41,629 nt of DNA from Sphingobium fluviale. Lineage in GTDB: Bacteria > Pseudomonadota > Alphaproteobacteria > Sphingomonadales > Sphingomonadaceae. Numbering within the stretch: position 1 is the first letter of the stretch; each line of letters starts with the position of its first letter. This document shows, piece after piece, positions 33,168-41,504 of this stretch. Made by a program: the position numbers and the translations under genes. The notes beneath the pieces were generated by a model. It was not told the DNA's origin. It made no database searches and was given only the letters and a program-made list of their open reading frames with translations. Location: positions 1 to 41,629 of the forward strand of contig NZ_SBKP01000020.1 of assembly GCF_004122115.1 (NCBI RefSeq), read 5' to 3'.

Positions 33168-34085
33168 TCATTCAATTGGTTTGCGCGCCGGTTCGGTACC
33201 CAGGCGCATCTCTTCGACCGCCTTGGCGAGGACATCGCCCAAGGCAATCGCATTGGTGTCATGCGCGACCGTGTCGGTGCTGAGGATCTGGACCGATCGA
33301 TCATCGAAGACATCCTCGACCTTGCAATCAAACAGCGCATGGACGACAATGCAGCAGCTGGTTTCGAAGCCCGCATGGTTGAGTGCGCGCACAGCTTCCA
33401 CAAGCGTTTGGCCCGACGAGCCGATATCATCGACAATGACGGGTCGGCGGTGCGCGAAGGGTTCGATGTCTGGCAGGGTGACGCTGACCCTGCGATCTCC
33501 GGTACGGGATTTGCTCAAGACGAAGTGCGGGGCACCAATTTGCTGGGCGACACTGCTCACCCATTGTTCGCTCTCAATGTCCGGACCGACGATCACAGGG
33601 TCAGTGACGTTCGCCTTTATCCAGCGCGCGATCGACGGGGCGGATTGGACGACCCGGGAGCGAATCGAATAGATCGCATCGAGCGACGCATAGCGGTGAA
33701 GGTGGGGGTCGACGGTGACGAACCAGTCGAACGCGTTCGACAGCAGACGCGCAAATGTCCGCGCACTGATCGCCTCGCCTGATCTGAAGCGCCGGTCCTG
33801 ACGCATATAGGCCAGATAGGGCGCAACCAGAGCCACTTCGCTCGCCCCCAGGTCCCGGGCCGCATCGGCGGCCAGCAGCAGCGGCATGACGAGTTCGTTG
33901 GGCCGCGCGAGCGTGCACAGCAGGATGACCGGGCGTTTAGCGACTCCGCAGGCAAAGCGCAGATAGGTTTCGCCGTCAGGAAACTGGTGCATCTCCAGCA
34001 TACCAATTTCGGCATCGATGGCGCCGGCAATGCCGGCAGCGAGGTGCTCGTTTCCCGGTAGCGGGATGAGAATGGGCGAGTTCAT
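33168..34085 (-). CDS. prs: Ribose-phosphate pyrophosphokinase (PRPP synthetase)
   Basis: This 305-aa enzyme makes PRPP from ribose 5-phosphate and ATP. Visible features are FPDGETYLR (about 36-44), YLAYMRQDRRFRSGEAISARTFARLL (flexible ATP-binding loop), DPHLHRY, and the PRPP loop PVIVDDIGSSGQTLVEA (about 214-230). The family's usual length is about 310-320 aa. As a plasmid-borne second copy beside a nucleoside phosphorylase-type enzyme it probably serves a dedicated salvage pathway. It overlaps that gene by 4 bp. Confidence 0.92.
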   Translation of the reverse strand: MNSPILIPLPGNEHLAAGIAGAIDAEIGMLEMHQFPDGETYLRFACGVAKRPVILLCTLARPNELVMPLLLAADAARDLGASEVALVAPYLAYMRQDRRFRSGEAISARTFARLLSNAFDWFVTVDPHLHRYASLDAIYSIRSRVVQSAPSIARWIKANVTDPVIVGPDIESEQWVSSVAQQIGAPHFVLSKSRTGDRRVSVTLPDIEPFAHRRPVIVDDIGSSGQTLVEAVRALNHAGFETSCCIVVHALFDCKVEDVFDDRSVQILSTDTVAHDTNAIALGDVLAKAVEEMRLGTEPARKPIE

Positions 34086-35632
34086 GGCTCTTCGATTCCG
34101 AATATTGCGCCAGCTCCGGCATAGAATTGCATGGCATAGTCAAGCTCGCCGCGGCTTTCTGCGTGAACGGTGCACAGCGCGGAGCCGGCTTCAACTGCGT
34201 CTCCGAGCCGGTAGTGTAGTTCGACGCCTGCCGCCTTCGCCGCCGGTGCACCGGCGAGCTTGGCGAGCTGGGCCAGGCGGCGGTTATCGATGGAGCCCAG
34301 CGTTCCGGCATGCGGGGCAAGCACTACCTGCCTATGGCTCGGCACCGGCGGCTCGCGCAATCCGCCCTGTGCCGCGCAAATTGCCTGGAATTTGGCCCAG
34401 GCTCGCCCGCTTTCGAGAACATCTCGGGCGAGCATCGCTCCGCTGCCTTGGGGCGCGAACTCGGCGAGCTCAAGCAGCGCACCGGCCAGGTCGCATGCGC
34501 GAGTGGCAAGGTCGGCGGGCGGGTCGCGCTGCTGCAACACCGCCAACACATCTCGGGCTTCGAGCGCTGGCCCAATGCCGCCGCCAATGGGCTGGTCTCC
34601 GCGGCCCAGAAGGATACGGATCTTGACACCGAATGCGGCGGCAACCGCCTCGAGCCAATAGCTCAATTCATCAGCGGCCTGGGCGGTCCTGACCTTTGCC
34701 GTCGGACCGACCGGCATATCGATGACCAGGTGCGTGGCACCTGCCGCAATTTTCTTTGATAGCACAGATGCGACCAGCTGGCCTGAGGAATCGAGGTCAA
34801 GAATGCGTTCGACCCCGATGATGATATCATCGGCTGGACTGAGGTCGACGGCTCCCCCCCAGACCAGGCAGCCGTTCTGCCGCGCAACCACGTCGCGGAT
34901 TTGTTCGATGTCGAGATCGACCGGTGCAAGCGTTTCCATCGTGTCGGCGGTGCCGGCCGGAGAGGTAATGGCCCGCGACGACGTTTTCGGCATGACCAAA
35001 CCCAAGGCGGCGACGATAGAGACAATGATCGGTGTTGTCCGATTTCCGGGTAGTCCGCCGACGCTGTGCTTGTCGACGATAACCGGCTGATGCCAGGTCA
35101 GCATCTTGCCCGCGCCGATCATCGCCTGCGTGAGCGCGATCATTTCATCGAGGTCGAGGGGAAAGGCCGAACAGGCGGTCACGAACGAGGCGAGATGGAC
35201 ATCGCTGTACCTCCCGGCGACAAGGTCAGACATGATACTTGTAAAGTCGGCTTGGGCGAGTCGGTTGCCGTAGATGCGCTTGCGCAAGGCGCTGAGCGAC
35301 GGCACCGGCTGCGGATGTCGAACATTGACAGGCTCACCGCCGCTGAGACCGAGCCTGGTCCAGGCTTCATCGGAAAGTCCGATCTCGCCCTCGGCCACCA
35401 GATCGTTTGTCGATCGCATCAATCGGGCAACGATCTGGCGATCACCTGCTTCGACAAGAATCGTAGTGCGCGCCGTCAATCCCTCGGCCCGGCATATGGC
35501 GCAGTCTTCGGGCATCACCGCAATCGGCTCGGCCGACCCCGCAATCAGCCCCAATTTCCGAGCTTTGAGGCCATGTCCGGTTGGACCATGGGGAATGGCA
35601 CCGGTCTGGCCCGGCTCCGCTTGTCGGCTCAT
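34082..35632 (-). CDS. Thymidine/AMP phosphorylase family enzyme
   Basis: From ATG 35632 (GAGGG 7 nt upstream) this is a 516-aa type-2 thymidine phosphorylase family protein, close in layout to archaeal AMP phosphorylase. It has an N-terminal extension of about 90 residues, then DFTSIMSDLVAGRYSD.., DKHSVGGLPGNRTTPI, TSSRAITSPAGTADTMETL (phosphate/base site), and IDMPVGPTAKV. Archaeal members cleave NMPs to base and ribose 1,5-bisphosphate. Bacterial members of this long form are poorly characterised, so the substrate is not certain. The neighbours (PRPP synthetase, 6PGDH) suggest ribose-phosphate recycling. Confidence 0.85.
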   Translation of the reverse strand: MSRQAEPGQTGAIPHGPTGHGLKARKLGLIAGSAEPIAVMPEDCAICRAEGLTARTTILVEAGDRQIVARLMRSTNDLVAEGEIGLSDEAWTRLGLSGGEPVNVRHPQPVPSLSALRKRIYGNRLAQADFTSIMSDLVAGRYSDVHLASFVTACSAFPLDLDEMIALTQAMIGAGKMLTWHQPVIVDKHSVGGLPGNRTTPIIVSIVAALGLVMPKTSSRAITSPAGTADTMETLAPVDLDIEQIRDVVARQNGCLVWGGAVDLSPADDIIIGVERILDLDSSGQLVASVLSKKIAAGATHLVIDMPVGPTAKVRTAQAADELSYWLEAVAAAFGVKIRILLGRGDQPIGGGIGPALEARDVLAVLQQRDPPADLATRACDLAGALLELAEFAPQGSGAMLARDVLESGRAWAKFQAICAAQGGLREPPVPSHRQVVLAPHAGTLGSIDNRRLAQLAKLAGAPAAKAAGVELHYRLGDAVEAGSALCTVHAESRGELDYAMQFYAGAGAIFGIEEP

Positions 35633-35749
35633 TGGCAACCCTCGTCGGGATGAGCGGGAGTGTGGCAATGCGGGGCCTGCGCGCAAAGGCTTTGGACATG
35701 GCGGGCAGTGGCGCGAGCAAGCCGATTTTCGCCTGGAGCCGGGCGATCG

Positions 35750-36106
35750 CTATCCCTCATCCCGGCCTCCTGGTTGATTGTTCTTCGCGCGATTGTTGGG
35801 GCGTGCAACGGGTTGGGCCCGTGCCGCTATGGCTGTTTCCTGCCAAGGCCAATGGCCGTTGATCTCAACCCCGAGCGAAACGCTCAAAAATGTTCGGACG
35901 AGAATAAGGCCGGCAAGGACAAGAAGATCATCGAGGCTGGGATTGATGACGAGCGACTTTAATATGTCGCCAGCCACCAGAAACTCGAGACCAAGCAGAA
36001 TGCTGCGGCCCAAAACGGCTCGGACAGGCTGGTAAGCGGCCTGAATGCCGCAGGCGCGCACGCGCGACACGAACAGGAAAATGGCGGCAACAGCGCCTGC
36101 CAATAT
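35750..36106 (-). pseudogene. DUF1622 membrane protein gene, 3' part (split by Tn3)
   Basis: This is the C-terminal 118 codons of a DUF1622 protein (..GRSILLGLEFLVAGDILKSLVINPSLDDLLVLAGLILVRTFLSVSLGVEINGHWPWQ). It begins at the transposon's target-site duplication. The missing 5' part lies on the far side of the transposon (40705-40796). Joining the two with one copy of AATAT restores a continuous 444-bp frame of 147 codons. Confidence 0.85.
36102..36106. repeat. Target-site duplication, left copy (AATAT)
   Basis: AATAT here matches AATAT at 40705-40709. A 5-bp direct duplication is the usual signature of Tn3-family insertion. Because the two copies are identical, the insertion is probably recent. 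Confidence 0.9.
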
Positions 36107-36144
36107 GGGGTGACTACACGAAAGTGACGTATCTGCACGGAAAG
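36107..36144 (+). repeat. Tn3 terminal inverted repeat, tnpA side
   Basis: The first 33 bases (GGGGTGACTACACGAAAGTG.. to ..GCACG) are identical to the other end. The next two differ (GA versus CT), and matching resumes through AAGGGCGAAC to 36151. The right-end copy has the classical Tn3 inner motif GCACGCTAAG. Confidence 0.93.
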
Positions 36145-36163
36145 GGCGAACGGATAGCGAACG

Positions 36164-39121
36164 TCACGCGGCAAGTAGGGAGTTGACGGCGCGCAGCGGT
36201 CGCAAGGCGTCCGGATCGGGTTGATCTTCAACATTCCAGCTATAGTCACCGGTCAGCGAGATATGCTCCCAGCCCAATGGCGCGATGTGGCGTGCGATTT
36301 CGTCGGCTGTGCCGATGTCCGCCAGCGCCATTTCGAGATAGCGAGTGTTCCACAAGATGATGGCGGCGACGAGCAGGTTGAGGCCGGAGGCGCGATAGGT
36401 CTGGTTCTCGAACCGACGATCGCGCAGTTCGCCGAGCTGGTTGAAGAAGAGCGCGCGGGCGAGCGCGTTGCGGGCTTCGCCTTTGTTGAGGCCCGCCTGG
36501 GTGCGCCGGCGCAGGTCGATGTCGCGCAGCCAGTCGAGCATGAAAATGGAGCGTTCGAGGCGGCCCAGCTCGCGTAGTGCGAGGGCCAGTCCGTTCTGTC
36601 GCGGATAGGCGGACAAGCGGCGCAGCATTGCCGAAGCAGTGACGGTGCCGGTGCGGATCGACGTGGCGAACCGCAGCAGTTCGTCCCAATGCGCCGCGAC
36701 ATGACCCAATGCGATCGGTTCGGCCGTCATGCCGGGAAGCAAGGGGCCGGATTCTTGGCCGGGAAGGAGGTGTAAACGACGCTCCTTGATGTCGCGCAGG
36801 CGCGGCGCGAAGCGGTAGCCGAAGAAGGGCATGAGGCCGAACACATGGTCCGATGCCCCGCCCGTATCGGTGTAGTGCTCCTCGATCGTCAGGCCGGTCT
36901 GGTGATACAGCAAGCCATCCAGCACATAGGGCGCTTCGCCAGCGGTCGCCGCGATCACCCGACTTGCGAAGGGGTCATATCGATCCGAGACATGGGTGTA
37001 GAAGGCAACGCCTGGTTCGTTGCCGCTGCGCGCGTTGATGTCGCCGATCGCGGCCCCACGGCCCCCGGCATGAAATTGCTGTCCGTCGCTCGACGAAGTG
37101 GTGCCGTCTCCCCACAGCGCGGCGAGCGGCATGGCGCGATGGGCGTCGATCAGCCTTCCCAACGCTTCGCCATAGGCGGCTTCGCTGATGTGCCAGTCGT
37201 GAAGATGGGCGAGCTGACGCAGACTTGCGCCCCGGCAGGTTTCCGCCATGCGTGTGAGGCCGAGATTGATGCCATCGGCGAGGATGACCGTGAGCAGCGC
37301 ATTGCGATCGTCGGCTTCCCGGCCCGAACGACGATGGATGAAGCATTCGCTGAACCCGGTCCAGGCATCGACCTCCAGCAGAAGATCGGTGATCTTCACG
37401 CGCGGCAGTCGATCATAGGCGGCGCGACGGGCAATCTCGGTGGCGGGCGGTGTTGCCGCCTTCAGCGGCGAGATGATGAGACCGTTTTCGTCAAGCTTAA
37501 CCTGGGGCAGCTCCCCTTGCCGTGCAAGGACCGTTACCTGCTCGATCGCCGTGTCGAGCCTGGTGCGCCGTTCCTCGATATGGCGCTCGAAATCCGTTTC
37601 GATGGCGAGCGGCAACGGCCCCTTCTCGCGCAGCGCCGCAAAGGTCGCCGGCGGTATGAGATAGCTGTCGAAATCGCGAAACTGCCGGCTTCCCGCGACC
37701 CATATATCCCCGGCTCGCAACCGCTCGCGTAGTTGCGACAAGGCGCATAGTTCATAAGCGGCACGATCAACGATGCCATCCCGCAGGACGAACGGGCGCC
37801 ATGCGGGCGGCACAAAGCGTAGCGGCACGCGATCAGGCAAGCGCCGTTTGCCGGTCCGATATAGCTCCGCGATGATGGCCAGCGCTGACAGGAGCCCCTG
37901 AACCGCGCCGGCGCCGCGAAACTCGAAGGCGTTGAGAAAAGCGCCGACAAAGAGCTTCACCGTCCGATGCCGCTCGATCAATTCGGCGGTGCGATCGACG
38001 GTTTCCGGTCGCCCGAGCACTTCGGCCTGCTCGACGGCCACGGCGAAGTGCTGCCAGTCCAGCGCCTCGATCTGCGCCAGAGAATCCACGCCCTTGCTGC
38101 GCGCGTCGATGAGGAGGCGGCAAGACCCCGTGAGCGTCCGGAGGTGGCCTTGCAACTCGCGCACCGTCTTGAGGGCTTTGTCGCGGGTCCGGTTCTCGGC
38201 GCGGCGCGCCATGCTGCCCAACAGCTTGTCGAACATCGTCAGGGTGGCGTCGGTCAGGCTTTCCTCAAGCCGGATGCCGGTTGCCGCCAGCGTCGCATGG
38301 CGGCGCAGGGCATTGAGTTCGCCAAGGTGCTGGGGTGTGATGCGGCTGCCTTCGTCCGCCAGCCTGTCAAAAGTCAAAGCCGGGATCATGTCGGCACGGG
38401 CGCGATCGAGGCCCAGCGCGCGGATATAGGCGAGCCGTTCGATCAGGCGCAGGATGTTGCGCGCTGCCGGCGATTGTGGCGCATTGCGCATCCAGGATAG
38501 CCATGTCGCGACCTGCCCCGGTCGTCGGGCCAGCAAATCGTCCAGGCCCTGAAGGGTGTCAGGCAGCAGGCCATTCGTGAGCACTTCATAGGTAAGCTGT
38601 TCGGCTTGCTGGCGCGCCCGCCGCAGCACCGCTTCGAGAATCGACGGAGAAGGCAGGAGGATCTGCAGGCGCCGGAGTTCATCGACGATGACGTCTGCCA
38701 TCTGGCCGGGGTGTATGATGGTCTGCGCGATTGGGACCGAGAAGGCGACAACTTCACGGAAAGCGTTGCGGTCAAAAATCCTGAACCCGTGCGATCGTCG
38801 GATTTCGACGAGATGCTCGCGACGGGTCTGGTCCCGATGGGCATAATCCGCGAAGGCTGCCGGCGCGACGCCGAGTTGCTGCGCCACATAGGCGAGCACA
38901 GGAGCGGGCGGGACTTCGCCCGCTTCCAGCGCACGGCCAGGCCATCTCATATATAGCATGAGCATCGCATAGCCGAGCCGGGTGGCATCGCCGCGACGGC
39001 GGCCGACAATTTCCAGGTCGTCGCTGGTCAGCGTATAATGACGCGCGATCTCGCGCTCATCGAGCGGCGCGCCATAATGCCTCGCCCAGATTTCCAGGCT
39101 CACCAGTCGCCGTCTCGCCAA
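36164..39121 (-). CDS. tnpA: Tn3-family transposase TnpA
   Basis: This 985-aa transposase has the length usual for Tn3 TnpA. An N-terminal DNA-binding region (DUF4158-like, ..HYTLTSDDLEIVGRRRGDATRLGYAMLMLYMRWPG..) is followed by the C-terminal DDE catalytic domain: LWGDGTTSSSDGQQF (first Asp), THVSDRYDPF (second Asp) and NQLGELRDRRFENQTYRASGLNLL (Glu region). It stops 20 bp inside the inverted repeat. It catalyses replicative transposition, and the cointegrate is resolved by TnpR. Confidence 0.95.
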   Translation of the reverse strand: MARRRLVSLEIWARHYGAPLDEREIARHYTLTSDDLEIVGRRRGDATRLGYAMLMLYMRWPGRALEAGEVPPAPVLAYVAQQLGVAPAAFADYAHRDQTRREHLVEIRRSHGFRIFDRNAFREVVAFSVPIAQTIIHPGQMADVIVDELRRLQILLPSPSILEAVLRRARQQAEQLTYEVLTNGLLPDTLQGLDDLLARRPGQVATWLSWMRNAPQSPAARNILRLIERLAYIRALGLDRARADMIPALTFDRLADEGSRITPQHLGELNALRRHATLAATGIRLEESLTDATLTMFDKLLGSMARRAENRTRDKALKTVRELQGHLRTLTGSCRLLIDARSKGVDSLAQIEALDWQHFAVAVEQAEVLGRPETVDRTAELIERHRTVKLFVGAFLNAFEFRGAGAVQGLLSALAIIAELYRTGKRRLPDRVPLRFVPPAWRPFVLRDGIVDRAAYELCALSQLRERLRAGDIWVAGSRQFRDFDSYLIPPATFAALREKGPLPLAIETDFERHIEERRTRLDTAIEQVTVLARQGELPQVKLDENGLIISPLKAATPPATEIARRAAYDRLPRVKITDLLLEVDAWTGFSECFIHRRSGREADDRNALLTVILADGINLGLTRMAETCRGASLRQLAHLHDWHISEAAYGEALGRLIDAHRAMPLAALWGDGTTSSSDGQQFHAGGRGAAIGDINARSGNEPGVAFYTHVSDRYDPFASRVIAATAGEAPYVLDGLLYHQTGLTIEEHYTDTGGASDHVFGLMPFFGYRFAPRLRDIKERRLHLLPGQESGPLLPGMTAEPIALGHVAAHWDELLRFATSIRTGTVTASAMLRRLSAYPRQNGLALALRELGRLERSIFMLDWLRDIDLRRRTQAGLNKGEARNALARALFFNQLGELRDRRFENQTYRASGLNLLVAAIILWNTRYLEMALADIGTADEIARHIAPLGWEHISLTGDYSWNVEDQPDPDALRPLRAVNSLLAA

Positions 39122-39260
39122 GCATCATCTCCTTCGCTTTGCGTGTCCGTCAGACGGTCCTCTGGCGGCCAACAGGAATATGTCCGTTAACTCTGGACCT
39201 GTAACGGCGATTCGGACAAGATCGCATAATGACGGGAAAACGGACAGGATCGGGCATCAT
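39122..39260. promoter_or_regulatory. res-like recombination region between tnpA and tnpR
   Basis: The divergent 139-bp gap contains several TGTCCG / CGGACA half-sites: 39144-39149, 39181-39186 paired with 39213-39218 (outer ends of a 38-bp imperfect dyad), and 39241-39246. Paired half-sites with varying spacing are expected of a Tn3 res site, which also holds both divergent promoters. Confidence 0.55.
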
Positions 39261-39812
39261 GTGGCGCTGATCGGCTATGCGCGCGTCTCGACCGCAGACC
39301 AGAAGCTGTCGCTCCAGCTTGACGCGCTGAACACTGCCGGGTGCGACCGTATATTCGACGATCACGCATCCGGGGCAAAAGCCGATCGGCCTGGCCTAAC
39401 CGAAGCGCTCGCCTATTTGCGCCCCGGCGACACGCTGGTGGTCTGGAAACTCGACCGCCTCGGCCGCTCGATGAGCCACCTGATCGAGAAGGTCGGCGAG
39501 CTTGCGGCGCGCGGCATCGGGTTCCGCTCACTCACCGAGAATATCGACACCACCACTTCGGGCGGCATGCTGGTGTTCAACATCTTCGGCTCGCTGGCCC
39601 AATTCGAGCGTGACCTGATCCGTGAACGCACTCATGCCGGCCTCAAGGCCGCACGCGAGCGGGGCAACAAGGGTGGTCGCCGGCCTGTCGTTACCCCCGA
39701 CAAACTACGTAAAGCGCGGGCGCATATCGCAGCGGGCCTCACTGTTCGTGAGGCGGCGGCCCGGCTCAAGATCGGCAAAACCGCCCTATACAAGGCTCTG
39801 GAAAACGCGTGA
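39261..39812 (+). CDS. tnpR: Serine resolvase TnpR
   Basis: From GTG 39261 this is a 183-aa serine recombinase with the start (M/V)ALIGYARVST usual for TnpR, so the nucleophile is Ser10. Motifs DRLGRSMSHL and the long E-helix region (IFGSLAQFERDLIRERTHAGLKAARERGNKGGR) are intact, and a C-terminal HTH (LTVREAAARLKIGKTALYKAL) binds res. The frame is open upstream to 39180, but that lies in the res-like region. It overlaps the passenger gene by 4 bp. Confidence 0.93.
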   Translation: MALIGYARVSTADQKLSLQLDALNTAGCDRIFDDHASGAKADRPGLTEALAYLRPGDTLVVWKLDRLGRSMSHLIEKVGELAARGIGFRSLTENIDTTTSGGMLVFNIFGSLAQFERDLIRERTHAGLKAARERGNKGGRRPVVTPDKLRKARAHIAAGLTVREAAARLKIGKTALYKALENA

Positions 39813-40594
39813 AACCGCTGGCGATCAAGAACTCGTGGGTGCTGGTCACAGGGGCTTCGACCGGTTTGGGCAGAGCGTCCGCCCTCCGCTTGGCGGCATC
39901 GTACCAGGCCAAGCCCCTGATTGTTGGACGAAGGCTCGACAACTTGCGGGAGCTACAGACCGAAATTGACGAGCGGTTCAATGTGCCGTGCGAGATTATA
40001 GTGGCTGATCAACGTGAAATCGAGGGCAGGGAGAAAATCGCGGCTAAGGTTGCAGAATTGCAAGTAACAGCCGCTTTGTTGGTTGCCGGAATGACGAGCG
40101 TTGGTTCATTTGATGCAGGCCGTGCCGACACTTATGCCGAGGTAATTGAAACAAACATACTCGGTTTCACGGATTTGCTGGCTCGCCTGATTGCGATTTT
40201 CAGGGAGCAGCCGTTTGAATCCTCAGTAATCGCCGTGTCGAGCCTGGCGGGCGAAACATCCGTGCCCTTCCAAGCGGTCTACGGCGCGTCGAAAGCCTAT
40301 GTGAGCACCCTCATGCGAGCGCTTTCCGTGGAGCTTGCCGGGACGGGAGTGAGTGTTGGGTCTTTTGCACCCGGTGGAATCGACACAGACATGGCTGCCC
40401 TCAGCGATTTGAAGTGGGGGAGGTTGGGTTTGATGGACGTTGACCGGTGCGCGGCCCATGCAGTCCACGCTCTGGTTTATCGGCAATCCTTCGCCATACC
40501 GGGGATGGGCAACCAGCTCACATATTTGGCGAGCAGGGTTCTACCTCGATCGTTGGTCAATCGGATTGCCGCCCTCCCATATCGGCGCCCGTAG
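39809..40594 (+). CDS. Short-chain dehydrogenase/reductase (transposon passenger)
   Basis: This 261-aa classical-type SDR has the cofactor motif TGASTGLG (14-21), a Ser around 144-145 in AVSSLAGE, and catalytic Y158 and K162 in VYGASK. NILGF holds the structural Asn, and FAPGGIDTDM follows the active site. It oxidises or reduces an unknown substrate with NAD(P)(H). It starts inside the tnpR stop (ATGA), so it is co-translated with the resolvase. It is not a known resistance gene. Confidence 0.87.
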   Translation: MKPLAIKNSWVLVTGASTGLGRASALRLAASYQAKPLIVGRRLDNLRELQTEIDERFNVPCEIIVADQREIEGREKIAAKVAELQVTAALLVAGMTSVGSFDAGRADTYAEVIETNILGFTDLLARLIAIFREQPFESSVIAVSSLAGETSVPFQAVYGASKAYVSTLMRALSVELAGTGVSVGSFAPGGIDTDMAALSDLKWGRLGLMDVDRCAAHAVHALVYRQSFAIPGMGNQLTYLASRVLPRSLVNRIAALPYRRP

Positions 40595-40666
40595 GGCGGC
40601 ACCACATAAAAGGGGCAGGAAAGCCTGCGAATAGCATCTGCTGGCATCGTACCGGATTTGTTCGCC

Positions 40667-40704
40667 CTTAGCGTGCAGATACGTCACTTTCGTGTAGTCA
40701 CCCC
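40667..40704 (-). repeat. Tn3 terminal inverted repeat, passenger side
   Basis: The reverse complement begins GGGGTGACTACACGAAAGTG and ends GCACGCTAAG, the usual 38-bp Tn3 terminus. The matching inner AAGGGCGAAC extends similarity to 40660. Confidence 0.93.
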
Positions 40705-40709
40705 AATAT
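40705..40709. repeat. Target-site duplication, right copy (AATAT)
   Basis: Direct repeat of 36102-36106, immediately outside the right inverted repeat. Confidence 0.9.
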
Positions 40710-40796
40710 CGTCAGCGTCCCGGCAAGTTCGAGAGACAGCACCGCGAAACGGACGAGCGTGTCGAGCGCGGCGTTTGCAGGCTCAATGATGGTCAT
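40705..40796 (-). pseudogene. DUF1622 membrane protein gene, 5' part (split by Tn3)
   Basis: ATG at 40796 opens MTIIEPANAALDTLVRFAVLSLELAGTLTI.., the expected first membrane segment of a DUF1622 protein, and runs into the transposon. The start overlaps the end of the cytochrome gene by 14 bp, so the two were translated from one message. The remainder of the gene is at 35750-36106. Confidence 0.82.
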
Positions 40797-41502
40797 ACCA
40801 TCCGACCTTGCGAATATTGTTCCAGCTGTCGGTGGTATGACAGGCGACGCATTGATTGACGGAAGCGCGCTCTTTGGCCACGCGTTGCGACACCATTTCA
40901 AAGTGCATCATCAAGTGACTTGGCGGTGCCTTGTGACATTCGGCGCATTGCCGTGAATTGACCGACGGGTGACGAAATTCGGCAATTTTCCAGTCCGTCA
41001 GCGTGTGACAGCTCTTGCAGTCCTTGCCGAATAGGCCCTGATGCGGATCGCGCGCCGCGTGACAGCTTGCGCACGATAGAGCATTGCTGGTCTTGGATGG
41101 AGTGCTCATCGGACGTGCATCCGCTGTTACGGTCGGGCCTTGCCAGAGCTTGGGGTCGAGCAACGCCAAATGATCCATGCGTGTGAGGCTCGCGCCGCCG
41201 TCATGTTCGACATGGCAGGTTGTGCATTGCTTCGCGTTGGCGTGAAACCGGGTCGATGCCTTGGTGCCAAAGTCCGTTCCGACATGGCAGGCAATGCATT
41301 TGACCGGCTCGGCCCCCTTGTGCGGGGTATGGCAGGTTTCGCAATCCGCCTTCAAGGAAGCATGTTGGAAGGACAGCGGGCCAGGATCGACCAGTGCTGT
41401 CCAGCCCTTGACGGCACTGCTCCCGCCACCATGGGTCATGAGCGGCACAACGATGACCAGCAACACCAGGGCCAGTGCATAGACGGCGTAGAGGAGCCGC
41501 AT
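40783..41502 (-). CDS. Membrane-anchored seven-heme cytochrome c
   Basis: From ATG 41502 this is a 239-aa protein with an N-terminal membrane segment (LLYAVYALALVLLVIVVPLM) and seven CxxCH heme-binding motifs: CETCH, CIACH, CTTCH, CASCH, CKSCH, CAECH and CVACH. Additional His residues can serve as distal ligands. It resembles cytochrome c3/c7-like electron-transfer proteins. The frame also opens at ATGs in the IS end (41517, 41541), so the IS sits just before the gene and has replaced its native upstream region. Expression now may depend on the IS end. Confidence 0.85.
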   Translation of the reverse strand: MRLLYAVYALALVLLVIVVPLMTHGGGSSAVKGWTALVDPGPLSFQHASLKADCETCHTPHKGAEPVKCIACHVGTDFGTKASTRFHANAKQCTTCHVEHDGGASLTRMDHLALLDPKLWQGPTVTADARPMSTPSKTSNALSCASCHAARDPHQGLFGKDCKSCHTLTDWKIAEFRHPSVNSRQCAECHKAPPSHLMMHFEMVSQRVAKERASVNQCVACHTTDSWNNIRKVGWYDHH

Positions 41503-41504
41503 GC

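Larger units (their letters stand above)
36107..40704. mobile_element. Complete Tn3-family transposon (4,598 bp)
   Basis: The element is bounded by 38-bp inverted repeats beginning GGGGTGACTA and flanked by the 5-bp duplication AATAT. It holds tnpA on the minus strand, a divergent tnpR on the plus strand with a res-like region between them, and an SDR passenger after tnpR. All parts look intact, so it is probably still mobile. It splits a DUF1622 gene and separates the cytochrome gene from the rest of its operon. Confidence 0.95.
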
